Positions 46,805 to 58,577 of a DNA stretch of 64,000 nucleotides are shown here, piece by piece. Numbering within the stretch: position 1 is the stretch's first letter; each line of letters begins with the position of its first letter. The position numbers and the translations under genes are program-made. The DNA is from Lineus longissimus (lineage: Eukaryota; Nemertea; Pilidiophora; Heteronemertea; Lineidae). Under the pieces are notes generated by a model. That model searched no databases. It was not told where the DNA came from and saw nothing but the letters and a program-made list of their open reading frames with translations. The stretch spans positions 9,856,001 to 9,920,000 of the forward strand of contig NC_088316.1 in the NCBI RefSeq assembly GCF_910592395.1. Reading direction: 5' to 3'.

Positions 46805-48208
46805 CCAAGGGCTCATCTGAACTGTGCTGGGAACCGCTTTGATGACCCGCTCAGGCCCTCACGTGACCCTCGCGTTAATGGATGGCGTTGGCGAGGTTCC
46901 AGCCGTGGTTCCAGGCGGCGGTTGACCAAGATAACTATTGATGACCTTTGGCTTGTTTATTTATTCATATACCAGATGACTGGCATCTTTGTTGCCGATT
47001 ATGTAACCCATAATGGAAACAGCAGACAGTACTCTGGCTGGGGGAATCCACCTGCTGCTCGCAAATTTTAACTCATAGAGAGCAAAGTTGTAAGGTTATG
47101 GAAATGATCTTCCTTATATGGAAGTAGTGACGTCACAAAGTCGCAGATGTCACTACTGGGGGCTTCGGACTCGCGGTTGGACCTCTTTAACGTATTGATT
47201 CGTAGTGATTCCGTTTTGAATTCGTTTCCTTGGGTAACCTCTTTTCCTGAGACCTTTTGTCATTTCTTCAAGCCGCTTTTGCCTAATAGGGTCAACAATG
47301 ATTGTACAAACCCGTCTTTTCAGATAAAAGGGAAAAGCATTTTTCGTGTGTTTAGCATGGCGAGCATGCTTTTCAAAACTGGCGTTCGGTAACGTACACG
47401 CGTGTCAAGCAGATATCAGCAACACCCAATGACTTTAGAAGGGAAAACTACAGCACAGAATATTACGTTTTCAAGGAATACCATAACATGCTAAGACATT
47501 TGCAACTGTGGGGAACGCTTTCAAACAACTAAGCCATGCCATTGTCATTGGGGAATGCAGCAAAACTTTCCGGTTATAGCTGCGCATGTATAACATCCAG
47601 CAATTATATCAATTAGCAAATGACTCGTTTTACCAATAGATTTCTAGCAGAATGCGTGGTCCTAAAATTCATGGAAGTCCTAAAAGCCTATAGCAAAACA
47701 ATCCCCAGATATTTGTTTTACAATCACGAATGTCCAGTGGCTTACAGTTTGTTGAGTAAGCTGTGGAAACAGGTCGAGGAAGATTAGAAACTCACCAAGC
47801 AAAAAGAATTCAACGAATTTCTCGACATCACGCCAACTAACCAACTGCATAAATTAGCCATTAAGAAATTTACATTTTTATAAATAGTGGCATCTTTCAT
47901 TGATCAACAGAAGTGGCAAGCCGATTTGGTTGACATGCAGAAATTGGCGAGAATTGTAAGGAATAATAAATGTATTTCGGGACTTGTCCAGAGTATGATT
48001 ATATGACTCTATTTATTGATGTGTGGCTTTTCAACAAAGACAATGATCTAATGGGTTACTCTAAAACTGTTAATGACAAAATTCGATCGGAGTTCGGCCG
48101 GATTCCGACCCAATCGTGTCCAGCCTGCGATCAAGGTCAAAAATCGTCATAATAATATGTGTCCAAGGAAGGGCTAAGAAACCAACTTCTCCCCCCCCCC
48201 CCCCCCAC
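46805..48208. other. no gene recognised
   Basis: The 81-codon frame at 47147-47392 has no motif. C run of 15 at 48191-48205 abuts the pogo-like element. Confidence 0.35.
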
Positions 48209-48367
48209 TCCCACGTGTGTCGCGCGCCTAACGCGACGGAGCGCCTGAAATGTCGGTTTTGGGGGTCCAAAAACGACGGTGCGCGCGCCTAAAAAGGAAA
48301 GGAAAAACCGAACATCCTTCGGAATGTACAGTCTTGTCCGAAGTGATCAGTGAAGGACTAAAAATTA

Positions 48368-49510
48368 TTAGATTGTCCAGCGTTCAGAATCGTACCCACA
48401 ATCATTCACAACACCCACAGTCAATTCTAGTTCTAGTCCATCACAATGTCCTCCTCGACTACATTCACGAACTCTGGGCCATCCACGACAGCCTCCTCTT
48501 CTTCCTCCAAGATAGCCTGTGGTCCAGCTTGATTGGCCTTGGTCGAAACGATGTTCAAAGCCGTTGATGATAACGTCCTCATCGACACCATTCCAGGCAT
48601 CTCTGATGGTGTTGGTCACGTCTCTCAGGCCGATGTGAAAGCAGTCTCCTAGTTCGTCCGTGTGGTCCTTCTTCCACGATTTCCATTGTCGCCGTACGTG
48701 ACATTTGAAGGACTTCATGACTGCAACGACTAACGGTTGTACGAGGGATGTGCAACCAGCATGTACGTAATCCAGGCTGCCTCTCATGTTGCGGACTCTC
48801 GTCCGAAAGTTCTCTGTCCGGTGGACCCGATTATGATCGACGATTAACAGGAACTGGTCGGCCTCGTTGTCGGTGACGTGGGGTGATAGGACTTCATCTA
48901 AGCAGTGGTGCGCCGTTTCCTCCCTCATCCAACCAGTTTCCGATTGGGTAATCTTTCCATCTGTTGGTGGGTTGTCTTGGAGGGCTGCAAACACCCGGAT
49001 GACACCTCTTCTGGGAAAGTTGATGTACGCCGGCACATTTGCTCAAGAGACTGCGATGCGAGGGTGACGGTGCCTCCCAGCTTGGTATTGGACCTGGATG
49101 ATCGGACGTCTATGGCCTTCTCCCCCGTGGTGTTGACCGTCTACATGGTTCTCATGTCAAACAGGACAATCGATGGTCCCAGTAACCGCATCTCGGACAA
49201 GGTCTGGATCCTTGCAACAGCATCAGCGGGGACGGTCGTTGTATTCTTGGTCACCTTCTGTAGGGACACGTGGCGCCTCTTCTTCAAGCACTCCACCCAG
49301 CCTATGGATGCGTTGAAATCCCATAGCTGAGGGCGACAATGCTGAATCACTTCTCTGACATCTTGGGCCAACTCATTCCACTAGCTATGCCACACTACCA
49401 ACGCCTTATCTTGAATGTCGAGAACGGAGACTGCGAGGCGACGCTCTCTCATCTGCTTCAGCCATTGGTAAAGCAGTTTCAATTTCTTTGGGGTAAGGGG
49501 ATATTTTTTA
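48368..49510 (-). pseudogene. pogo/Tigger-like transposase (DDE_1), decayed
   Basis: From upstream: LTPKKLKLLYQWLKQMRERR (near 49490-49430), a stop, then FNASIGWVECLKKRRHVSLQK (CENP-B-type DNA-binding part) and VPADAVARIQ. After frame breaks come TGWMREETAHHCLDEV, FLLIVDHNRVHRTE (second catalytic Asp) and GCTSLVQPLVVAVMKSFK. The third catalytic residue, normally the D of QPLD, is V here. AWNGVDEDVIINGF near the end is also typical. At least two frame breaks plus the lost Asp make it inactive. It sits ~150 bp inside the left TIR. Confidence 0.8.
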
Positions 49511-49886
49511 CATATTGACCCTGCTAATCGCTGGCCACGCCAAAAATGATGGTCCTGTAATCATTGGCAGACGACAATTTAGACAAGCTAACAACTTTCA
49601 CTTGTTATAGCGTTCCCATATATCCTTGTCTACTGTGTGAAGTTCGTCGTCATGTGATAATTTTTGGGGGCTGCAAATATTACGAACATACATTCTGGAA
49701 TCTCTATGAGCTCTCTCCGTACAATCAATGCCAATCGAGTCAAGATTGGAATCTGGCTCATCTCTTTTGTATCGCATATTATAGGTCTTTATATAACTCT
49801 TCCTCAATCTATCACCATACAAATAGCGAAGAACACTTCTTCCTTGGGGACATTTAAGGCTATTACACAGGCACTGATTAAGTTCG

Positions 49887-50385
49887 GTGTCACTGGTCGG
49901 AGGTAGGGGGTATGGTGTCTCAGATAGGAGGTTTTGGGCCTAAAGGTGTCTCAGATCGGAGGCTTTGGGCCTAAAGGTGTCTGACATCGGAGGTAGGATG
50001 TATGGTGTCTCACATCGGAGGCTTTGGGCCTAAAGGTGTCTCAGATCAGAAATAGGGCGCATGGTGTCTATGATCTGAGGTTTTGGATCGCATGGCGTCT
50101 TATATCGGAGGTAGGGTGCTTTGTGTCTCACCCTACCTCCGATCTGAGACACCATATGATCCGTAACCTCTGATCTGAGACACCAACCACTCTATCTCCG
50201 CTGTGAGACACCATGTGATCCAAAACCTCGGATCCAAGACACAAATCATCCTACCACCCATCTGTGACACCATATGAACTCAAAACCTCTGTTCTGAGCG
50301 TCCTACCTCTGCTTTGAGACACCATTTGTTCCTAAATCTACGAAATAAGGCAACATTCACCCTACTTCCGATCTGATACACAATG
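49887..50385. repeat. opposed short tandem arrays (foldback), ~31-40-bp units
   Basis: Left half: repeated GGTGTCTCAGATCGGAGG plus TTTGGGCCTAAA or TAGGGTGTAT, about every 31-34 bp. Right half: the inverse, CCTCCGATCTGAGACACCAT plus ATGATCC, about every 40 bp. The halves meet at a perfect palindrome CGGAGGTAGGGTG / CACCCTACCTCCG (50106-50141). Confidence 0.8.
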
Positions 50386-50400
50386 AGGTTAAAAACTCTA

Positions 50401-50660
50401 CACCACCCCATTGAGGAGTAAATTTGCAGAATCGAACCAATGACCTGTTAAAGCACTACACCAACCCATTAAAGAGAGAATCTTAAGAATCGAACACATG
50501 ACCAAAGCATTACATCACACTTAGCCTCCTTATTAAGAACAGTTCTTGTTTGTCTCAAGGGTATCCTTAAAAGAGAGGTTCTGCTGTATTCCCATTGAAG
50601 AAGAAATCATAAGAATCGAACCATTGACCAAAGCATAACACCACTATCCAATGAAAGTGA
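50401..50660 (-). repeat. tRNA-like modules, three degenerate copies
   Basis: AGAATCGAACC(A/C) followed by A(T/C)TGACC, a gap and GCA(C/T)(T/A)ACA(C/T)CA occurs near 50429, 50489 and 50614. On the minus strand these read GGTTCGATTCT (B-box like) preceded by TGGTGTAGTGCT. They look like repeated tRNA 3' halves and probably derive from a SINE. Confidence 0.4.
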
Positions 50661-50811
50661 ACCTCCGACCACCAACGATTGTCGAAAAACTGTCTTCGCG
50701 GCTTCCGCGGATACAGCGGATTTAACAAATTATAATGGTAGTTTTGTGTCACATAGTTTTAGTGGATATGCCGCATATGAGTGTAATAACGAGTCTCCAG
50801 CTGTTCATGTA

Positions 50812-51864
50812 CAGTGCTACCAGAAAGCAAATGTCCACCGTTTTGTTAAAAGATCACAGAGATAAAATAAGATCTTTGAATACGGTTTTTTTACAGCAGA
50901 CTATGGTATATCTAGTTGGTCATACATATGTTGTATTTTGATGCACCCATTTCCATCCCTTCATTATATATATAAGATATATAAGAGTATATATAAAAGA
51001 ATTTCTTTAGCGCTCGAATTATGCAAGGCATATTCTCGAGCGCTTTACAATGCAAAACACTCCCTAAAAAGATGACACTTAAGGAGTGCTTTGAACTGGC
51101 CGATGTTACTTGCTAACCGTATGTTACAGGGAAGATTGTTCCATAGCTTTCCTAGTTCGGTCCCCAAAAGTTACGCAGCGCGTAGCTGGTACCACAAGTA
51201 GTAAATCTGAGTCGCTACGGAGTCTGCGAGTATGCAATAGACAATTCTAAAAAGGAAAAAAAATCACTTTTGTTATTTCATGTGCCTTTTCAAAAAATCA
51301 CATTACCCCATGAACTGTGCTTTATGACCATCATTTTTTGGCACTTGCAATTCCATAGAGTGTGTTCGATAGTCATGACAAATGCACATTTTTGCTTATG
51401 ATTTTTTTTTAATTCTCTTCCATAACCTTTGATAAAGACCCCCAATCCTTCATGTATGAGCTGAGTTGGCCCGGACTGACTGCATTGCTAATCATGAGGG
51501 GTGTTCTCAAAGGTCATCAGCTGTCTGAAAAAAACAATCACCTGTAGCGAGCTAAAACTAGTCTTCAAAATGAAGAATTTACCAGGAATTTTCTAGTAAT
51601 GAAAGCAAAAAACCTTTGTTGGATCATAGTTCACCCATACGTTGTGAAAAAGAACGAAAATAAAATATTTAAAAAAAGTTACTATTTGGACATTTTCAGA
51701 AGTGCCTTTTACATAATGAAGAGAAAGGATTAGCAGGGTCCAAATACAACAGATACAAGGCCAATTAGATATACCATTCTCTGCTGAAAACCGCATTCCA
51801 TTATCTTATTCTATCTCTGTGATATTTAAAAAAATCTATGGACATTTACTTTCTGGTAGGACTG
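50812..51864 (+). mobile_element. dispersed repeat family A, copy 3, both TIRs present
   Basis: Left end TA-CAGTGCTACCAGAAAGCAAA; right end TTTACTTTCTGGTAGGACTG-CA. The inverted ends extend ~90 bp (TCACAGAGATA.AATAAGAT, GCAGA..ATGGTATA). The only full-length copy of this family here. A LINE 3' fragment is nested at 50968-51280. Confidence 0.8.
50968..51280 (-). pseudogene. LINE ORF2 extreme C-terminus and 3' tail, minus strand
   Basis: Minus-strand frame GKLWNNLPCNIRLASNIGQF then KALLKCHLF and a stop is the common C-terminus of CR1/L2-type LINEs (WN.LP..IR....I..FK..LK..LF). It is followed by TGTAAAGCGCTCGAGAATAT and GAGCGCTAAAG, the usual 3' tail hairpin. Nested inside the family A copy. 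Confidence 0.75.
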
Positions 51865-52074
51865 CACATGTTTATACACAAATGTCAATGTCCAACGAAA
51901 ATATGATGACACCATGAGCGCGCAGAACATGTTGCTGTGCATGCAACCATCATCTTTGGCGTGGCCACCGATTTTTTGGTACGAAAAATAACCGATTTTT
52001 TAGGCGTAGGCACCGACGGACTCTCAAACACGACATTTTGGGCGCTCCGTGAGGTAGGGCGCGCGACACACGTG

Positions 52075-52500
52075 CCTTAATTTGGATTGTGTTTTGATGT
52101 GTTTTTAATTAGTTGTGCTCAAACCGAATGGTGTCCTTCATATTATCCAAAGCAATTTGACATATTGATTATCTATCGGAAATGACAGATATTCTTCATA
52201 CGTCTAGATATATTGGCATCCCGGTTTATTGGCAGTTGAGCTAGGTCTATTGATATACTGTCTCCATCTCTTTACTGGATCATCATTCCGAATATTAATA
52301 TCACCCCGGTGAATCAATATCGCATCGGACAGCAGGCACTTTGCCTCGCTGCGGAGATAACTATCTGATTTGCACGGGGAAAGCAACAAGTCTCTGGGAA
52401 AGTGGAAAAAATAATATTTCAATTTGTTTCACCACGTAAACTTCAATTTGGTGTAGCTGGTAGCCACATAAATTCTTCAGACTGTAGTCAAAATGATTAA
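52075..52500. other. no feature recognised
   Basis: Non-coding interval to the right of the pogo-like element. Confidence 0.3.
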
Positions 52501-52502
52501 AA

Positions 52503-52612
52503 ATTTGAACAAATTAACTTCAGATTCTCTATTAGAGTGCAAACAGAAATGATGTTTTAACGTCAATTCTGTGTGCAGTCTTATGGAGAATCTGAAGTTA
52601 ATTTGTTCAAAT
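52503..52612. repeat. perfect 27-bp inverted repeat with 56-bp loop
   Basis: ATTTGAACAAATTAACTTCA plus GATTCTC (52503-52529) is exactly reverse-complemented at 52586-52612. Probably a tiny foldback element or MITE remnant; a structured RNA is possible but unsupported. Confidence 0.8.
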
Positions 52613-53590
52613 TCACAAAATACAATGTATTTTGTTCAAGATATACTCTCTTAAGTTGTGTCCGGAGTTGCTCCTTTTAGTCACAACAACAGAAGCAAAT
52701 ATTTTCATTTTGATACAAATGCCGATTGTAAATATATAAATTTATCCGAATTTGGCCTGATTTCACATACATGTATTCCAACATAGGCCTGTTACCATGG
52801 TAACGCGGCTTGAAGAAATGTCATCTCCATGATTGATGAACGAGAGTAGAGACGCTTTGTGGGAATACTCAATAAAGGCCGGTCGTGATATTTGATCAAA
52901 TTGTTTAAATACATACTGGATATAAATTTCGACACGGCGATGTGTATACAAATAATTTATTATACAAAGTACAAGTACCTGGTTTCTACAAATTGGTATG
53001 CATAATTCCGCACTACGGCATTGTGTATTCAGTGCATTTCCATTTTACTGGACCAACAACATGACCAGTAATTACGAACAGCGTACCACTTTAACCACGG
53101 TGAATATGGGTGCAACAACCGATGTGCTTTGACACCGACTACCGCGTAATGGGCCAATATCAAAACGACCACAGCTATACGCTATCTTGTCACCGGTACC
53201 TAATGAATGCTGTTTCTGGTTCAAGGCCAGTTGCCAACAGGGAGTTCCGACAAATCGGAAATAACGCAGGCATGACGTTCCGTATCGATTTTACCTTGGT
53301 GTACTGAAATTAACGAATCGATACGGGTATCTCATATCTGCGCAATATTTTGTTTTGCCAGTACAAGATAAATTTTGGGCTGGCTCGGACCTTGCCCTTA
53401 TCAAAGGAAAGAGATTTTGTAGTATGTTGCTTGAATTTCATAATACTGTAGTAAAGGCGTAGTTTAAAATGTCTAAAAATGATCGGGCAAATAAAGGATT
53501 TGAGAGAAAAAAACATGTACAGACTGGTCAAAAATGTGTGCCAATTCTTGAGTGGTTTTACATATAGTCCCAATTAGGTTAAGGGAACTT
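52613..53590. other. no gene recognised
   Basis: Short frames without motif. Confidence 0.35.
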
Positions 53591-53593
53591 GAA

Positions 53594-53675
53594 GATGATG
53601 GTGATGATGATGATGAGGAGGAGGAGGATGAGGATGAGGAGGAGGACGACGACGACGACGACGACGACGACGCCG
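53594..53675. repeat. GAT/GAG/GAC trinucleotide microsatellite
   Basis: (GATGAT)n grading into (GAGGAG)n, (GAGGAT)n and (GACGAC)n. The poly-Ser frame on the opposite strand is an artefact. Confidence 0.9.
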
Positions 53676-54453
53676 ACAACAGATCATCATGAACAGTCGG
53701 GTCGAATAAATCGACAAACGACAAGCAGAATGCGATTCAAAACTGGTCAAAAGAAGTTCTTAAAACCCCTTTCACATGTTAGCTGCGCTTGCTTGGTTAT
53801 AGCGTGATTCAAGACACAGAAACCGCATCCATTTGTTTTGTAATCGCTTGGAAACATTCCATCATTACACAGTGCTAAAATATTCATAGCTTTGAAACCT
53901 ACGCACGCTTCCGGACAAACTCATCGATGCTGAAATTACGAGTCAAACGAAACGCTTAACATGCCGAATGAAAGATTCGTGAATTTCCATTGAAAAACAA
54001 TACGGCGGCACATTAGCCCAGACGGATGAGATCCCCAGAGCCGCGACTATTAAGATTGATGGTGGTATATTTCAATCACTCTCTTCGGAGGCAACATATG
54101 GGTTAGTGCGCAGTGTATTCTATACTATGGTATACATGGTCACCCTGAATAATCGATTCACCAGCTTGCCGAGAATCAGACGAACCTTTCGATTTGTCGC
54201 GTTTGCCCGACTTGCGAGATGAAAAAAATCAAGATAATGTGATAAAAGTGTATGGTTGGAGTCTCCCATCAAAGAGAATTGCGCTCATTGCATCGTATGG
54301 AGAGAACATCCACCGCCGTCATGTTCTGTTTGCAGCGAAGAAATTGCCAAGTATGATCTGATTTCGAGTGTGCACTTTAGAGTTACCCAGAAGTATTAAG
54401 GTAGCAGGAAGGGTTGGGCGTTTGTGGTTTCTGAGTCTGAGGGGGTTGGTGTC
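53676..54453. other. no gene recognised
   Basis: No motif, array or inverted repeat seen. Confidence 0.3.
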
Positions 54454-54515
54454 TGTTGACTGTGCTTTAAGAGAGACTAGGCATGGCGCCAGTCTCTCTT
54501 AAAGCACAGTCAACA
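54454..54515. repeat. perfect 25-bp hairpin, 12-nt loop
   Basis: TGTTGACTGTGCTTTAAGAG AGACT (54454-54478), loop AGGCATGGCGCC, then the exact reverse complement (54491-54515). The loop plus right arm recurs at 54833-54870 (AGGCATGGCGCCAGTCTCTC, then TTAAAGGACAGTCAACAG) with the following TTTGGTCT.AGTATTTGGG. So two copies of an element end sit ~355 bp apart, one of them facing an inverted copy. Confidence 0.9.
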
Positions 54516-55034
54516 GGCATTTGGTCTCAGTATTTGGGTTTTGATTGCCATGACTGTACCCCTGTAAAAGTCCGAGGAGGAGAAGTTTGGAATGATGAAA
54601 GCATTGAAGAAGAAGAAATGTTATTATTGAGGAAAGCAAAATTTATTATGAGACTAGAAGGCAGTGTCCTGACTCGATTATTTTGAAAATGGCGGTCTGA
54701 ACACATTAAAAGGTGGAACATGGTATTTTATCGACTTTGAAGTGTTCCGCAGTTAAAGGGAGACTATAGGCAGCAGCTAGGTAGGCAAGATAAAGTCATA
54801 CAAATTTGCCAATAGGGGTCAGTCATATCTCTAGGCATGGCGCCAGTCTCTCTTAAAGGACAGTCAACAGACTTTGGTCTTAGTATTTGGGTAAGTACAG
54901 AATCAAGGCAGCTCAGAGAGCAATGATTGAACGATGCTGTGGACAAGTCCAAGGATACTGCATCAGTCACGACCAACTTCTCATCAGAAAGCGTCACCAC
55001 CAGCATATTCAATGTTCAATTCCAACCTGTACCA
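54516..55034. other. repeat-derived, no gene recognised
   Basis: Contains the second copy of the hairpin arm. Open frames lack motifs. Confidence 0.35.
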
Positions 55035-55180
55035 GTCCAATGCACGCCTGTCATGGTCAGCAGTGGTCAGCTTAGCGCGATATCGAACATTCTTCCGAAA
55101 CTCAAGCGAGGGAAGTCTGCTCATTAGCCTATCTCGCGCACTGCTCCTTCTTGTCAAACATCGTAGTGAAATCGTGGTAC
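55035..55180. repeat. ~140-bp segment duplicated at 56508-56648, copy 1
   Basis: GCACGCCTGTCATGGTCAGC, CTTAGCGCGATATCGAACATT, CTCAAGCGAGGGAAGTCTGC, TCTCGCGCACTGCTCCTTC and CAAACATCGTAGTGAAATCG recur in the same order about 1.47 kb downstream with ~90% identity. The minus-strand frame here is mirrored there; not a known protein. Confidence 0.8.
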
Positions 55181-56507
55181 AGTGGGGCGTCCTCGAGGAT
55201 TGCAGCTGGTCGGACAGACGTGAGGTGGAATGTGGGCGGCTGCACTTCTTCGTTGATGTGCGATGGCAGATAGCACAGTTGTTGCGTTGCATGACAGCTG
55301 AAAGTGAATGTGATATCATAGAACTGAGGCGTTTGCAATGAGACTATAGGTGAATTAGAAGGAAGGAGTGAAATGGGCCATCTTCCAGTGACTAATATAC
55401 AGAGTAAGGGCACTGGGTGTTGTTAGATTCAGCATTGAATGTATTCCTCGTACAAGCGTGAATAGTGTGGACATACAGTGAGAGGTGAGAGACCCCTATT
55501 GACTACTTCTTGTAACTTTATCTTGGATAGTGCCCCTTTATCAAGACTGAAACCCACTGTGCGGGGCTAAGAAATTACCTTTATAATCCTAGTTGGATAA
55601 CCACTGTGTAGATGATTTGAAGAGTGCTCTGTGGATGTGTGCCTGTAATGTCAATGAAAGTATGATGAGGTGATGACGATAGTGGAATGACGAAATATTG
55701 GAAAGAGATCTATTCCTAGAAGAACATATGTCCTGTTTTGACTAGGTGGCGCATTTTAGAATCAGCAGTGAGCACTGTGTGTAACATGGTGGAGGCAGCG
55801 GAGATAATAACTGTGTCGAAAGTATTGTTATAGGGCCTTCCCTAGGCCCATGGGGTTAAATTTACAATCCACGATTGAAAAGACGTAGTTTGATCGCATT
55901 CAACTATAAATACATTGAACAGTTGTGTTCCTTTAGTCAACCGATGACCTTTTGTTGGGCCATGATCGGGGATTGTAAACTGTAAATGTATTATGGACTG
56001 GGAGACGGGGGAAACACAAGTGAAACTGAAATAGACCAAAACAAGTGATTTTGGGGCTTTGGTTAAGACGCATGCCCCACATGCGCCATGCGGGATTATA
56101 CGGTTCATGTGAACTTGTTGACATCTACATGATCTAGTGCTGTTATTGGTCATGGTACATGGTAGGCCTAATCATCATGGCTATATGTTTCAGGAAAAGC
56201 TCGGAGTAAAATGAACTGCCGATGAATAATGATGTTGTTCATGTTTATCATGTTTGCTAGTACATAGCCATAGGGTATGCACTGGCCAGTGCACTTTCTG
56301 CACGTCGTCATGGTCATGTACATGATTACCTTGCATATTTTTTTTTTTGAATGCGCATGCTTTTTGGGCAAAATCACTTGTACCAACACTAATGAATAAT
56401 GTCTTCTTATCCCTATGACTCCATACACAGTGAGGGCATTGTCCCATTCCCATCAAATGGTAACTTATTGTACCGTATTAGGGTGGAAGTTGGGGAGCAG
56501 ATACCTA
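55181..56507. other. no gene recognised
   Basis: Frames on the minus strand (for example 55842-56153) show no motif. Non-coding by eye. Confidence 0.35.
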
Positions 56508-56648
56508 CCGTTGCACGCCTGTCATAATCAGTAGTGATTAGCTTAGCGCGATATGGAACATTCTTCAGAAACTCAAGCGAGGGAAGTCTGCTCATTAGCA
56601 TATCTCGCGCACTGCTCCTTCTTGTCAAACATCGTAGTGAAATCGTAA
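56508..56648. repeat. ~140-bp duplicated segment, copy 2
   Basis: Second copy of 55035-55180; followed by a small hairpin GTCTGGCTTTGCGCCAGAC. Confidence 0.8.
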
Positions 56649-58060
56649 TGGAAAACGTCTGGCTTTGCGCCAGACGTTGAGACTAATAAGTGAAGAACTA
56701 ACAGGTAAAGAACTTCTACTTGCGCGAGACTGATCTGATAAAATTATCATTGCAGAGACTACGGTGACGTACACATATATTTTTTACAATCAAAAATGCC
56801 CTCAAAAGACGAAATGGAATGATTATTTTATTGATATTTCCTACTATATACCTTCCGATTATCACTTTATACAAATAGATCGGCGTTAGGTCGCATGCTT
56901 TTCTTTCCTGGTGACACTATAAAGCAAAATAGTTGCAACCCCGTAAATGCGCTATAAGTCCAATAATAAGTGACGGTGACCCGTTATAAATGTTTCGCCA
57001 GCTTCGCTTTTTTGCCGCTACGCGGCGCGTTGGGCCCTTGCGTCCAGGGGATAATTTACCTCAATATTCAGTGCTTATAATGTTTTATTTTTCTATTTGG
57101 CTGATGAACACATGTTTGAGTAAATTTATAAATGAGCGCATATTTGGTTGTTTTTCTTGCAATGCACACATTTTCCAATTCCTCTACCATATGTTTTCCT
57201 AACGAGATATTCGGTAAGTCTTTAAGACCTTCCTTGCTTTGAATAAACATGAAACTCGGTCAGTTTGGGAAGTGATTCCCCAGGGTGATGATGTCCGATA
57301 ACGTGAATGAAACATTCCATTAGCCACTTTGCAAGAAGCAATTTGGGGCCTGTCAGCTACTGACCAATCAGATGATAGCTATGACGCTTTTTCGGCGCTG
57401 TAAGCACGGCCATGATAGAGTAGGGGTTGTGATCGGTCATTACATGTCACTTGACAGGAAATCCAACCTTACTTCTGTTTGGGGAAAGTGGCGAACACAC
57501 GCCGACTTTCTTATTGACATCATGCTAGCGATCTCAACTCAAACTGCACAGCAATTCAACAATCATGATATAAGCCACTTTCGGAGCTTCACAAACAAGC
57601 GATACTCGCATATGTCGCAGTGTGGCCATTACAACATCACGATTGATTGCAATTAAACCAATCGATCTTCTGCTACTTTCCAATCTCAATTAGCGTATTG
57701 ATGTTATGGCTTCGCTCGTAGGTCGCAGTGATGAAAGTTGCTCGTTTGCGGAGAGCTTTTGATTAGTACGATGCGATTTTATTTCCTACTTGGTTCGAAT
57801 TTATTTGTGCTTCGGATACATTTGAACAGTTAACTCTAAGATATTGGTGTCTCTAGAATTAAATCGGGACATTCAGATTCCTATATCCTAGTTTAAACGT
57901 CAAGCTTTTTCTGTTTGTTTGATCGTCTCATGCAATCCAACCTAGAATAGATGTGTGGAATACGCACATTTAAGCACGCGAACGGCGGCCATAAGCTCTT
58001 ACAATTTCAGACACATGATATCATTATTTTTGGAACTTATAGCTGCTGGTGTTGATGATA
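56649..58060. other. no gene recognised
   Basis: Mixed non-coding sequence; no domain or array identified. Confidence 0.35.
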
Positions 58061-58065
58061 TTGGC

Positions 58066-58577
58066 TGGGCTGTTCAAAGCCCCGCTAACTCTTAGCGACT
58101 GGCTAGGTACAGGATAAACCCCTGCTAACTTTAGCGAGTCGCTAATTGGGTTGTTCAAATTTTTTTTTCCTTAGCGGGTCATTATCTCCCTGCTAAATCT
58201 GGTCATATTTAGCGGGCCCAGGGGGCACCGATATCTCCTTGCTAAGCCACCGCTAGCATTTGTCGTCTGCTCTATCATCCAAGATGGTTGCGCACAGGAT
58301 GCTGCTCCTGGACTTTCCAGCCCAAAATCGCAGATTTCAGCGTAATTTCCGCCACAGACCATTGCCGTTGGAGGAATTTAGTGAGATAAAATTGCAGAAA
58401 AAGTACAGATTCAATTCTGAAGTCATACATTTCATCTGTGACTTGGTGAGGGATGATTTGATGAGGGACACGGACAGAAATCATAGCCTGAATGTGGAAA
58501 CACAGGTGTTGGTCGCCCTCAAATTCTTTGCATCCGGATCTTATCTATACGTGCACACAGGTGTAATTGTTCCATGA
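58066..58577 (+). pseudogene. Harbinger (HARBI1-like) transposase N-terminal fragment
   Basis: The frame 58260-58560 reads PLPLEEFSEIKLQKKYRF, then FICDLVRDDL and RNHSLNVETQVLVALKFFAS GS. These are the N-terminal landmarks of PIF/Harbinger nucleases (KYRF, L...T.RN..L....QVL.ALRFFASGS), upstream of the DDE core. The core is absent because a BEL/Pao element begins within ~20 bp of the last homologous residue. Upstream, GGGCTGTTCAAAGCCCCGCTAAC and repeated TTAGCG(A/G)G words (58068-58215) look like Harbinger terminal and subterminal sequence. Start chosen: Met at 58284 or 58260, both in frame. Confidence 0.75.

Larger units (their letters stand above)
48211..52074. mobile_element. pogo-like DNA transposon with ~85-bp TIRs and nested repeats
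   Basis: The left end CACGTGTGTCGCGCGCC, then GACGGAGCGCC, AAATGTCG, CGGTG and CGCCTAAAAA matches the reverse complement of 51985-52074 (CACGTGTGTCGCGCGCCC, ACGGAGCGCCC, AAATGTCG, TCGGTG, CGCCTAAAAA). The transposase remnant lies close to the left end on the minus strand. Inside are an opposed-array foldback (49887-50385), tRNA-like modules (50401-50660) and a family A element (50812-51864). Exact outer ends and target duplication are masked by the poly-C on the left. Confidence 0.75.

Noticed and set aside
53473-53724. Poly-serine protein
   Set aside because: Product of the GAG/GAC trinucleotide microsatellite.
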